In this document: one piece after another, positions 19,833 to 29,115 of the stretch
How positions within the stretch are numbered: position 1 is the first letter of the stretch
Layout of the letters: each line of letters opens with the position of its first letter
Source of the DNA: Engraulis encrasicolus
Lineage: Eukaryota; Chordata; Actinopteri; Clupeiformes; Engraulidae
Assembly: GCF_034702125.1 (NCBI RefSeq)
Contig: NC_085878.1
Span: forward strand, 15,339,240-15,403,239
Reading direction: 5' to 3'
Length of the DNA stretch: 64,000 bases
The notes under the pieces: model-generated
Seen by the model: only the letters and a program-made list of their open reading frames with translations
The model's database searches: none
Told to the model about the DNA's origin: nothing
Program-made: the position numbers and the translations under genes

Positions 19833-22800
19833 CTACCCCCCGTTTACTGAAGTCCTCGTCCCCGAGGACGAAGTCTCTGAATCTTGGAGGCACACGTCTC
19901 CTCCGCTGTGGCCGCCCCCGGGGAGTGGCATTGGGAGGGGTGGTACCTCCCCTCTCGACGGGAGGTGTAGATGGGCCGGGGCTTGCTGGCAGGGCTCCGG
20001 ACCTGGCATCCCCTGGGCTGGCTGCAGCAGGTGTAGAGGGCCAGGGGTTGGCATCCCCTGGGCTGGCCGCAGCAGGTGTAGAGGGCCAGGGGTTCGCATC
20101 CCCTGGGCTGGCCGCAGCAGTTGTAGAGGGACAGTGGTTCGCATCCCCTGGGCTGGCCGCAGCAGGTGTAGAGGGCCAGGGGTTCGCATCCCCTGGGCTG
20201 GCCGCAGCAGGTGTAGAGGGCCAGGGGTTCGCATCCCCTGGGCTGGCCGCAGCAGGTGTAGAGGGCCAGGGGTTCGCATCCCCTGGGCTGGCCGCAGCAG
20301 GTGTAGAGGCCCAGGGGTTCGCATCCCCTGGGCTGGCCGCAGGACGTGTAGAAGGCCCAGGCCTCGCAGATGGGGACCCGCTTCCGATGCTCTCCAGGCG
20401 GCCGGCCGGTCCAGTCGCAGGCTCTCCCGGTGTCGCGGAGCCCCTGTATGGTGCCAGACGGTCCCGGTGGAGCGCTACCTTGCGCCCCCGGGAGGGTAGT
20501 TGCACTCGATACACCACCTCCCCCAGGCGCTCCAGGATGTGGCACGGCCCCACCCAATGACTGTCCAGTTTGGGGCATCTGCCCTTCTTTCTCTTGGGTG
20601 AATATACCCAGACCAGCTCCCCGGTGGAATGACGTCCCTTTGCTCGCAGGTCATAGTTGCGTTTCTGCCGCACCCCTGCAACCTGCAGTTGCCTGCGAGC
20701 ATAAGCGTGCGCAGAGTCCATGCGATCCTGCAGACGCTTGGCATAGGCAGGACCTGCTGGGATGGGCGGAGTGTCCGGAGGTCTCCCGAAAGCCAACTCT
20801 GCAGGCGTTCTCAGCTCCCGACCCAGCATGAGGAGGGCAGGTGTACAGGCAGAGGACTCCTGGATTGCTGTGCGACACGACAGTAAAACTAGGGGTAAGT
20901 GCATATCCCAATCCCTCTGGTGGCTGGAGGTGAGTAGGGATAACTGTTCCCCCAGAGTGCGGTTGAACCTCTCAACTAAACCATCACTCTGAGGGTGGAG
21001 GGGTGTGGTGCGGGTCTTTGTGATGCCTAAGCGGGAACACATTGTGGCAAACACCTTCGACTCAAAGTTCCGCCCCTGGTCACTGTGGATGGATTCTGGG
21101 ACCCCAGCCGGCATGAACATTCCCCCAAGCAGTGCATCCACTATTGTCTCTGCTTCCTGATCAGGCAGCGCATATGCCTCAGGCCATTTAGTGAAATAGT
21201 CCACTGCAGTGAGAATGTAGCGATTCCCTCTCTCTGTGCATGGCAATGGCCCCACTACATCGACCCCCACGCGCTGCATTGGCTCTCCCACCGGAAACTG
21301 TTGTAGGTGAGCCCTGGACTGGCCCCGTGGACCCTTGCGAGCAGTGCAGGGGTCACAGTTCCGGCAAAAGTCCTCCACATCCACCTTCATCAGACCCCAG
21401 TAGAAGGCCTGGCCCAGGCGGCGGAGAGTCTTTTTAACCCCAAAGTGCCCCGACCCAGCAGAGCCATGCATGGCGGCCAGGACCATTTTTTGCATTCCCT
21501 TGGGCACCACGATCTGCCATCTCCCCTCCCCAGTAGCAGGCTCCACCCATGCCCTCTGGAGAACCCCATCCTGCAACCGTAAGTGTGTGAATTTAGACCA
21601 CAGCCCTTTAGTCCATGGGGAGAGAGCGGCCACCTCCTCCCACGGGGGTCGCTGCTGTGCCTCCACCCACAACACCACCGGCTGCAGGTCTGGATCATTT
21701 CGCTGCCCCTCTGCCCAGTCTGTGCTGTCCACCAACCGCAGCTCCCTGCTCAGCTCACACCGCACGCAGCTCCCCGGCTCCTGACTCAGCTCCTGCTCTC
21801 TCTCCTCACGGCGATCGCAGTACCGGCAGCCGTCGGCACTACACGGCCGACGTCGGGAAAGTCCATCGGCATTGCCGTGGCTCACTCCTGCTCGATGGAT
21901 GACGTTGAACTCATAGCACTGCAGCTCCTCCAGCCAACGCGCCAGCTGCCCCTCTGGCTCTCGGAAGGTCATGAGCCACTGCAGGGAGGCATGGTCAGTG
22001 CGCAAGGTGAAGGGACGGCCACACAGGTAGTACTTAAACTGTCGAATCGCAAACACGGTTGCGAGCAGCTCCCTGCGCGTGACACAGTACCTACGCTCTG
22101 CTTTGCTCAGGGCCTTGCTGTAGTAGGCGACGACTCTCTCCCCTTCCGGCCACACCTGTGACAGGACAGCCCCGACCCCCACCCCACTCGCATCTGTGTC
22201 CAGAACAAAGTGCAGGTCAGGCGCCGGGGGTGCCAGGACTGGTGCGCTCATCAGGGACTGCTGCAGTGAGCGAAAAGCTTGGTCACAGTCCTCTGACCAG
22301 AAGAATGGCTGGTCTTTTTGCAGGAGTCTGTACAGGGGAGAAGCAATGCAGGAAAAACCCCGCACAAACTTCCTGTAATAGGAAGCCAGTCCCAAAAAAC
22401 TTTTAAGCGCCCCCTGGTCTGTAGGGGTTGGCCACTCCCGTATGACACTGACCTTGTCCTCTGTGGTGCCGATTCCATCGCCTCCCACACGATGACCCAG
22501 GAAGGTCAGCTCCTGTCGCAGCAACCGGCACTTTTCAGGGTGCAGCTTCAGCCCGGCCTCCCGAATCCGCCGCAGTACCCGTCGCAGTGCTGCCATAGCA
22601 GTGTCGAATGAGCTGCCATGGGCTAGGATGTCATCGAGGAAGACCAGGCATTCAGACCGGGGAACACCTGCCAACACCTTCTCCATAAGGCGCTCAAAGG
22701 TAGCGGGGGCATTACACAGTCCAAAGCAGAGCACTTTAAACTGCCACAGCCCATCCCGCGTGCAGAATGCTGTCTTGGCACGCGCCTCCGGAGAGAGTGG

Positions 22801-23934
22801 GACCTGCCAGTAACCACTCCGGAGATCGAGGGAAGAGAACCAGGAGGACCCCGCCACCAGATCCAGGCACTCGTCGACACGTGGGAGGGGGAAAGAGTCT
22901 TTTGTGGTGACAGCATTGAGTCGACGGTAATCAGCACAGAAACGCCACTGACCTCCCTTCTTTGGCACCATAACCACTGGCGACGCCCAGGGGCTCTCTG
23001 ACGGCTCGATGACGCCCGCTTGCAGCATGTGGGCCAGCTCCCGGTCGGCTGCCTCCTGTCTGGCCAGTGACAGGCGGCGGGGGCGCTGTCGTATTGGTGC
23101 TGCAGTGCCTGTGTTGATGGAGTGTTGCACCAGGGAGGTCTGACCCAGCTCTGTCTCGTCACAGGAAAAGCAGTCATGGAACTCGGTCAACAGCTGCCAC
23201 AGCTGCTGCTGCTGCTGTGCATCAAGGCCCTCTGCACTCTGTTGCCATACCTCGCGCAGTGCTCGCTGTCTTTCCGCCGTCCAGCCTGGTGTAGTTCCAC
23301 AGCCCTCCGTCTCCGGCGCCGAAGATTGTGGTGTGCTCACAGGGACAGCTGGGCAACCGGCGGCTTGCTCCGCCCCGCACTGCAGTTCACGGGTGGTTCT
23401 TTCATTCGTAACCTCCCGGATTCCTAGTTGGGCCTCCCCCACACAGCAGCCGTGGGGTCTTGGTGACAGCGCTATTGCATGGGTATCTAGGGGCCTCATA
23501 TTAACTACCTGTCCATCACTAAAACTCAGTGTGGCTTTACCCAGGTCTAATTGGCAACCCTTCTCCCGCAAAAAGTCCAGCCCCAAAATACAGGAGTCTT
23601 GTACCTCCGCAACCCACACAGTGTGTGTCATAGTCCGCCCCCCAACTGTGACCCTCAGCAGACCCCTCCCCTTCATTGGTGCTAGCTCACCAGTAACAGT
23701 ACGGAGTTGAACTGCTGTGTGCTCCAGCTGTATTCCCACAGGCACCACTTCAGGCCGCACCACTGTAACTGTAGATCCAGTGTCCACCAAGGCCGTACAT
23801 GGAACCCCCTCTATGCATATGGGAATATGGCAAAAGTCCGAAATTGAAGTCCTTCCCACCACCACCACTTGTTGCTCCCCATCACAACCGCCCTTTGGGA
23901 CCTGAGCCCCCTGAATGGGTTGTGCACGGGACAT
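19828..23934 (-). CDS. pol: Pol polyprotein of Gypsy element (PR-RT-RNaseH-IN)
   Basis: 1368 codons from the first ATG; the open frame extends upstream past the gag stop in the -1 frame. Aspartic protease: ALVDTGSTVTVV, about residues 48-59. Reverse transcriptase: FCADYRRLNAVTTKDSFPLP, and the catalytic FLDDIL near residue 433 (a variant of YxDD). RNase H: DTDASGVGVGAVLSQ near 575. Integrase: an HHCC zinc finger in the 820-880 region (HGSAGSGHFG then CRNCDPCTARKG), then DDE core positions in VDYFTKWPEA, HSDQGRNFESK and DGLVERFNRTL. A GPY/F-like module (SHWVGPCHILERLGEVVYRV) follows, then a proline/alanine-rich tail of 15-residue repeats. The stop TAA (19828-19830) is inside the first bases of the 3' LTR. 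All domains appear intact. Confidence 0.95.
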   Translation of the reverse strand: MSRAQPIQGAQVPKGGCDGEQQVVVVGRTSISDFCHIPICIEGVPCTALVDTGSTVTVVRPEVVPVGIQLEHTAVQLRTVTGELAPMKGRGLLRVTVGGRTMTHTVWVAEVQDSCILGLDFLREKGCQLDLGKATLSFSDGQVVNMRPLDTHAIALSPRPHGCCVGEAQLGIREVTNERTTRELQCGAEQAAGCPAVPVSTPQSSAPETEGCGTTPGWTAERQRALREVWQQSAEGLDAQQQQQLWQLLTEFHDCFSCDETELGQTSLVQHSINTGTAAPIRQRPRRLSLARQEAADRELAHMLQAGVIEPSESPWASPVVMVPKKGGQWRFCADYRRLNAVTTKDSFPLPRVDECLDLVAGSSWFSSLDLRSGYWQVPLSPEARAKTAFCTRDGLWQFKVLCFGLCNAPATFERLMEKVLAGVPRSECLVFLDDILAHGSSFDTAMAALRRVLRRIREAGLKLHPEKCRLLRQELTFLGHRVGGDGIGTTEDKVSVIREWPTPTDQGALKSFLGLASYYRKFVRGFSCIASPLYRLLQKDQPFFWSEDCDQAFRSLQQSLMSAPVLAPPAPDLHFVLDTDASGVGVGAVLSQVWPEGERVVAYYSKALSKAERRYCVTRRELLATVFAIRQFKYYLCGRPFTLRTDHASLQWLMTFREPEGQLARWLEELQCYEFNVIHRAGVSHGNADGLSRRRPCSADGCRYCDRREEREQELSQEPGSCVRCELSRELRLVDSTDWAEGQRNDPDLQPVVLWVEAQQRPPWEEVAALSPWTKGLWSKFTHLRLQDGVLQRAWVEPATGEGRWQIVVPKGMQKMVLAAMHGSAGSGHFGVKKTLRRLGQAFYWGLMKVDVEDFCRNCDPCTARKGPRGQSRAHLQQFPVGEPMQRVGVDVVGPLPCTERGNRYILTAVDYFTKWPEAYALPDQEAETIVDALLGGMFMPAGVPESIHSDQGRNFESKVFATMCSRLGITKTRTTPLHPQSDGLVERFNRTLGEQLSLLTSSHQRDWDMHLPLVLLSCRTAIQESSACTPALLMLGRELRTPAELAFGRPPDTPPIPAGPAYAKRLQDRMDSAHAYARRQLQVAGVRQKRNYDLRAKGRHSTGELVWVYSPKRKKGRCPKLDSHWVGPCHILERLGEVVYRVQLPSRGRKVALHRDRLAPYRGSATPGEPATGPAGRLESIGSGSPSARPGPSTRPAASPGDANPWASTPAAASPGDANPWPSTPAAASPGDANPWPSTPAAASPGDANPWPSTPAAASPGDANHCPSTTAAASPGDANPWPSTPAAASPGDANPWPSTPAAASPGDARSGALPASPGPSTPPVERGGTTPPNATPRGRPQRRRRVPPRFRDFVLGDEDFSKRGVV
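19833..19850 (-). other. polypurine tract of Gypsy element
   Basis: On the minus strand AAACGGGGGGTAG directly precedes the 3' LTR. It is also read as the last codons of pol. Confidence 0.75.
20006..20365 (-). repeat. 45-bp coding minisatellite in pol tail, 8 copies
   Basis: Units start at 20006, 20051, 20096, 20141, 20186, 20231, 20276 and 20321, each beginning GCATCCCCTGGGCTGG on the plus strand. On the coding strand each gives a 15-residue unit close to AAASPGDANPWPSTP. Copies are nearly identical, suggesting recent expansion. Confidence 0.95.
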
Positions 23935-23960
23935 TGTCCTGGGGCCACACAGCGTCCCGC

Positions 23961-24788
23961 TTACTGTGACCCCATCCCGTTTTCCGCAGCTCTAGACAGG
24001 GTAGGGCAGTTCCTCTTCAGGTGCCCGGCCCGACCACAGGCCCAGCAGAGGCGCGTCTGGTCGTCCCGCGGTGTGTGCAGGTCCCCGGTGTGATTCCCCT
24101 GGCGCCGCCCAGCAGGCAGAGCCAGCCCCCTGATCAGCTCCGTCACCTCATCCACCCACAGTGGTCGTTGGACAGCCTCACACTCTCCAGCTGCTCGGAC
24201 CAGAGGAGCAGCACCATGCAGCGCAGCGCCCATCACCATCTCCCTCTCCAATGCATATTCCAGTGCCTCAGTCAGTGTGCTGGGCCGGGCCAGCTGAGTG
24301 TGCACACGCAGATCAGGGGGAGAAAGGGCTCTGAGGAACTGATCACGAGCCAATTCAGTCTGCACAGTGTTGGGCATGTGTGCATAAGCCCGCCGGGTGA
24401 GCGCCTCAATGTCATTCGCCAGGGCCCTCAGTGACTCTCCTCCTCGCCTCAGACGTCCATGCAGCTCAGACCGCAGGAGCTCGGACCGAAAACATTGCCC
24501 AAAGCGCCGCCCTAGCGCCCCGGTAAGCGCACTGTAGTTAGCTCGCTCGCTCGGGTCCAGCAGCAGCAAGCAAGATAAAGCATCGTCCGTCAGGCAAAGC
24601 GCGAGCTGAAGTGCCTTCTGCTCATCCGACCAGCCACTCGCACAAGCCAACAACTCGAACTGAGCCTGGAAAGCATCCCAGTCCGCTTTTCCAGTGTATT
24701 TGGGAGTCTTAATTCCTACCGGTACGTTCTGTCCCAGGGCGCCGCCATCTTTGTTGACATTCTGGCTCGGCGCGTTGACTGACGTCAC
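23961..24788 (-). CDS. gag: Gag polyprotein of Gypsy element
   Basis: 275 codons. The N-terminal and middle part (residues about 30-190) is a typical retrotransposon Gag/capsid region (YTGKADWDAFQAQFELLA, the form of a retrotrans_gag domain), with ALCLTDDALSCLLLLD and EALTRRAY. Near the C-terminus is one CCHC zinc knuckle, CWACGRAGHLKRNC (about residues 251-264), for RNA packaging. The ATG at 24788 is about 310 bases inside the 5' LTR. The stop at 23961-23963 lies inside the upstream extension of the pol frame, which is shifted by -1, so Pol is probably made as a Gag-Pol fusion. No stop codons or frame damage are visible. Confidence 0.9.
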   Translation of the reverse strand: MTSVNAPSQNVNKDGGALGQNVPVGIKTPKYTGKADWDAFQAQFELLACASGWSDEQKALQLALCLTDDALSCLLLLDPSERANYSALTGALGRRFGQCFRSELLRSELHGRLRRGGESLRALANDIEALTRRAYAHMPNTVQTELARDQFLRALSPPDLRVHTQLARPSTLTEALEYALEREMVMGAALHGAAPLVRAAGECEAVQRPLWVDEVTELIRGLALPAGRRQGNHTGDLHTPRDDQTRLCWACGRAGHLKRNCPTLSRAAENGMGSQ

Positions 24789-25082
24789 CGGTTTGCGAGC
24801 TCTGAGGGATTCCGATTGTGCGCGAGGGATAACGTCTCTATTCAGCTCGACCCTACCAGCAGCTGCGAAGTCATGGTTTACCCAGGAAACCGACTTTGTG
24901 CCTCGGAAAATCTCTGTGTGTCTAGTCCTCTCCTCACCACCGGCGTACAGTGAGGGTAATCGTCAGCATCCTCCTCCACTTTGATAATCACACTGTCCAT
25001 CATCACCGCAGCAACGGGAAGCTAACAGATGCTAGCTATCGAAACACAGACAGCTGACCGAGACAAACCGAAACCGAAGTTT

Positions 25083-25096
25083 TCTTCTGACACCAG
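25083..25096 (-). other. primer-binding site of Gypsy element
   Basis: Directly inside the 5' LTR the minus strand reads CTGGTGTCAGAAG. TGGTGTCAGAAG is complementary to a tRNA 3' end of the form CTTCTGACACCA. From memory this fits a leucine tRNA, which needs checking. Confidence 0.6.
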
Positions 25097-25377
25097 TGTA
25101 GCGTTTGGTAGCCAGGGAACACACAGGATGTAGACAGAAGTGTCCGTTTAATGAAGACTGTTGTTGGCCACAGCCACGCCACATAAAAGTAACACAAGTC
25201 AAGTACACAGCTTACTGGTAACCCAACTGTAGCACAGCTGGTTCGGTCTCGCAGTAAACACCAAAACTTCCCGCTCCCCTTATTGGAACCCCAACAGTGC
25301 CTCGCACACACAAATAGAACAGAACAGAATGATGGAACATGACATACACAACATAGGCAAACCCCAGACTCGTTACA
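25097..25377 (-). repeat. 5' LTR of Gypsy element
   Basis: 281 bp, bounded by TG...CA on the minus strand (TGTAACGAG to CTACA). On the left it is followed directly by the primer-binding site. Confidence 0.95.
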
Positions 25378-25744
25378 GTATTAACGTTAATTATTTATCA
25401 GCATCATTACGCTATGATGGACGTATGCTAAGATATTGCAGGCTGTAACATAAACACGGAATTCATAAAGCTCTTGGTGAAATAGCAAGGCTATGACGTT
25501 CATACTGTTAAGGTTCAAATGTAAAAATAAACCATGTGTACATAGCGCTGATTTCCCAAGTAGTAGGCCTACTCTCCAGCATGATGCTGTCATGAAATGC
25601 CAATCACCTTATCCATGCTGGCCTATTTATAATGACATGCATAGGCCCACCAGTGTCGATGTTGTTGTCAATAATATGAAGTCCACCACTTTGTTGTGTT
25701 GTCATCCAAATTGTCTGCCCTCTGAAATCAGTCACACACATCAG

Positions 25745-25935
25745 AGGCTTAATGGTTTGGGAAGTGGTATTACGATTGGAGGGTTGCAGGTTCAAATCCC
25801 ATCCTACACCTCTCCCTTCACCTCCCATCCAGGCTGAAGTAGGCCTATGAGCTAGGCACCAAGCCCCATGCTGCAGGGACAGTTAACAATTCACTGTGAG
25901 TAACAAAGTTGCTTTGGATAAGTGTCAGCTAAGTG
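25745..25935 (+). mobile_element. tRNA-derived SINE
   Basis: A tRNA-like head with a B-box-like GGTTCAAATCC at 25789-25799, a middle with GAGCTAGGCACCAAGCCCCA, and the tail TTTGGATAAGTGTCAGCTAAGTG typical of widespread fish SINEs. It is not a functional tRNA. Confidence 0.65.
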
Positions 25936-26644
25936 TTATCTTTCTGTTTCTCCAGATGAGAAGAGCGATGATCTGATGTCATGACACATTGGATGTATGG
26001 AAGAGCCAGAGGTCCAGCACACCAAGTCAAGTTTAGCCTATTTCAACCTCTTAATCACACCAACTCAATGTAGTAATCAGTTCATTCAATGGCTCAAATA
26101 CTTTATTTTTAGACACAAAGTACAAATACATTTCAAGGTTTTGTAGGTGATGGGAGGGGATATCTATTGTGGGGTGGACATGTACAATAGACGTGCAAGT
26201 ACTTATTTATATTAATAAATGGTTATCTGAACTAGGCCTGTAATAGTCAACCCATTGATGCTGGATGCTGTGTACTCGTTGTATTGACCTAGGCGCCTGG
26301 AGCGACAGCATTTAGGCATGACATATTGGATTTTTTTATATCAAAAATGTGGGTATGTTAGAGCTGAATTAACATGTTCTAATGCAAGAGGATGGTCTTA
26401 GCTTTTAAAACTCATATCATGTCTGTATGTGCTTCAGAGACTTATTTAGTTATTTGGGGGTTTTTTTATAGGATGAGGACCCCTTTCTTAAAAGGGGCAT
26501 AGGCAATTAGCTGGCATTTTGGTGCCGGCTGAAATGGGTTAATATTATTTTATTTACATACAGCACTATCCCCATACCAGTATACCCATGTCACCTGAGA
26601 TATACATTTAGTGGAGACAATATAATTAGTTAGACTAGACTGAA

Positions 26645-26935
26645 GATTGACTGGCGGTCATGGGTAAGTGGTTAGAGTGTCAGCTTGTATCCCAAAGGTT
26701 GCCGGTTGGACTCCCGACCCACCAGGTTGGTGGGGGGAGTTAAGTAATCAGTGCTCTCCCCCATCCTCCTCCATGACTGAGATACCCTGAGCATGGTACC
26801 GCCACACTGCTCCCTTGGGGCGCCATTGGGGGCTGCCCCCTTGCACGGGTGAAGCATAAATGCAATTTCGTGCAGTGAACACTTGTGTGCTGTGTCACAA
26901 TGTCAATGGGAGTTGGAGTTTCCCAGTTGGGCTTT
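26645..26935 (+). mobile_element. tRNA-derived SINE (second family)
   Basis: The head GGGTAAGTGGTTAGAGTGTC resembles a tRNA A-box region, and GCCGGTTGGACTCCCGACCC resembles a B box. The tail CAATGGGAGTTGGAGTTTCC is known from fish SINEs. Its long body differs from that of the 25745 copy. Confidence 0.65.
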
Positions 26936-26994
26936 CACAGAAAATGTTCTACGTTGTTGTATTAGTACAATAAAATAAGCAAGACATGTCTGGA

Positions 26995-28490
26995 TGGACT
27001 TCATCATTTCAGTTATTTATTATCACAGCTACTCACCATCAATGACAACCAGGGCTCACCAGCCAACCAGCCAAATGCTGGGAAAATTAAGTTTTGCTGG
27101 TAGAAAAGAAAACATACTTGGCACTTTGACCCATTATTTAATGTACCGGTATGTTTGGAGATTAACATACTAGCCATTTTGGCTACTAGTGAATAAAAAA
27201 AGTTAATTTAGAGCCCTTCTGAAAACTCCAACAACTGGTAGAGGTGATCAGTGCATCAGGGGAGGAATGTAAGGGTAGGCCCGATGGATGAGGGGAACAG
27301 CATCACTGATGGTGAGGTCCTGGTGCTGCTGCAAAGCCAAAGAGGAAGAAGCCTCTCTGGACACCTCTTCATGTTGGCTCCCCCATCTAATTAGAAAAAA
27401 AGAAAAGACAAACATGCTATTTAAAATGAATCTAGCCATGCATTGTAATGTACTAGTACAGTACTGAATAATTAACTCCCTTGGCAATATTGTCTGAATT
27501 AAAATGTGATGTAAAACGTACTAGTCATGTATTTACCTGTGCTGCTGGGATGCTATTCTTGGACGTCATCCTGGCCACCATGACTCATGGTTTTAGTTTG
27601 GGTGCTGACCACCTGACTGATGAACCTGCAAATACTAAACAATAAAAACAATGAAAGATAAATAACAGGTTTGTTGTGCTTTTCTTTCTCTTGTGAAGGT
27701 CATCTTTTCAAATGATTTATTTAATCAAATCAAAATTATTTAATCAAAGTATGTAACCGACATTCTGTCCTATGTGTTTCTACATGTGCAATGTAATGCA
27801 ACACCGATTTGAAACATTGAAGTATGTCAAGTCAGCTTTTATTGTCACTTTATTTATGGTCATACAAGGGAAACGACGTTTTCTCTCTACATGCAGGACA
27901 TAGACAGGACTGACAATTACAGACAGACAGAAAGTGCAAGACAGGACAGGTAGCAGTGATGGACTGGTAACATAAGTGGTCAATAATAATACAGTACAAA
28001 TGAACATATTGGACATGTAAACAGAAGATAAGATATATAATTATATTTCACAATAGCCTACATTGTGCAGACGTGGCTAAACAACAATGAAATCCACTTG
28101 GATGAAACGAAGCGAGAGAATTCAAGTTAACCTACAAGATACATCTGAGATGAAAAGATATGCTATTCAAAACACCACTTTGCGAAATGCCTGACACAAA
28201 ATGTACCGTGCGTCTTGTAGCCTAGTAAGTTAGGTTAGCAGCATTATCTTACCTGTGCCATGCCACGAAGAAGAGGATGCAGCCGCGGTGCCCAGCCACC
28301 AATGAAGAAACGGTGCATAAATGTGCTTATTTTGCCAATGCAGAGGTTTGGTTTAAGTTCACAACTTTACTGAAGAAAATAAACACGGAATAAAAATATA
28401 TATGTCGCAGGCAGAGTAAGTTCATGGCTGGAAGCAAGCAACAACTTTCTCTTCTTCTCCCAGTTTGTCGTACCGCCCGTCCCCGTTATG
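26995..28490 (-). ncRNA. possible three-exon spliced transcript, unknown
   Basis: Candidate exons on the minus strand: about 28253-28490 (donor CACAG then GTAAGA), 27537-27625 (acceptor TTTGCAG, donor CACAG then GTAAAT) and about 26995-27386 (acceptor TTCTAATTAG). AATAAA on the minus strand at about 27013 could be the polyadenylation signal. The best frame starts MHRFFIGGWAPRLHPLLRGM in the first exon and stops after 32 codons in the second. The third exon has an unlinked open stretch ending IPPLMH. This fits a long non-coding RNA, a tiny peptide or a decayed gene. Support is splice consensus only. Confidence 0.3.
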
Positions 28491-28756
28491 CCATCTAGTG
28501 GAGCAGAATACATTTGAATAAATCTATGATTTGAACACATCCACCGTGGCCAACCTAGTCTGATAACGACAGGTACATATCACGTTTTAAAAAAAATACA
28601 AGAACTACGTGTTTCTTTGGTATTTTATGGTCAAAGTTGTCTTCGTCTGCATATAATTCCTATGTACGAATGTGTACTTCTGCCGTCCAGCAAAATCGAT
28701 TACGTAATATTGTGACGTCAATGCAAATGATGGATAGTACGCTCCGCAGACCACAC

Positions 28757-29107
28757 CAGAGCCATCTAATATCAGAGTTACGCCACTCCCATAGACCTCT
28801 ATGGACCAATCTTTCCACAGCAATGGCGGCTCTCATGGAGCCTCACGGAGCGTTAACATGGAAATCCCCATTGACTTTAGTTCTATTAGAAGTTACTTAG
28901 TTCCAGGAGGTGGCGGTAGAACACAGAAAATGTGGTAAAGGTAATGTAATTTCTTTGTACTTAATCTTTGTTTGGTATGTGATGGTTCTGTGTTAGTTTC
29001 CAACGAACAGAAGTGTACTGTTAAGAAACATTTTAATCTACGCAAATCACATCACCAACCGACTTCCTGGTCCCCGGTTTGCGCAACTCTGTTATTAGAT
29101 GGCTCTG
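28757..29107. mobile_element. hAT-type MITE with exact 8-bp duplication
   Basis: The ends CAGAGCCATCTAATATCAGA and its inverted form (TGTTATTAGATGGCTCTG) bound 351 bases. GACCACAC is duplicated at 28749-28756 and 29108-29115. Non-coding. Confidence 0.9.
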
Positions 29108-29115
29108 GACCACAC

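Larger units (their letters stand above)
19552..25377 (-). mobile_element. complete Ty3/Gypsy LTR retrotransposon
   Basis: A 5.8-kb element read on the minus strand. Two 281-bp LTRs (25097-25377 as 5' LTR, 19552-19832 as 3' LTR) start TGTAACGAG and end CTACA, and look identical by eye apart from one N at 19557. It carries a primer-binding site, gag, pol and a polypurine tract. Pol order is protease, reverse transcriptase, RNase H, integrase, which defines Ty3/Gypsy. No env-like frame and no chromodomain were seen. Open frames and identical LTRs indicate a very recent insertion. The flanks (TTCCA on the left, GTATT on the right) do not form a target duplication. Confidence 0.95.

Noticed and set aside
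20006..20365. Regular repeat array resembling a CRISPR
   Set aside because: There are no unique spacers; units are contiguous and coding, and the genome is vertebrate.
19784..20578. Long open frames antisense to, and in other frames of, the Gypsy pol tail
   Set aside because: They follow the 45-base coding repeat, whose length is a multiple of three and so keeps all frames open. Domains exist only in the pol frame.
25745..26935. tRNA genes suggested by B-box-like sequences
   Set aside because: Both are heads of SINEs with fish SINE tails; no complete tRNA cloverleaf was seen.
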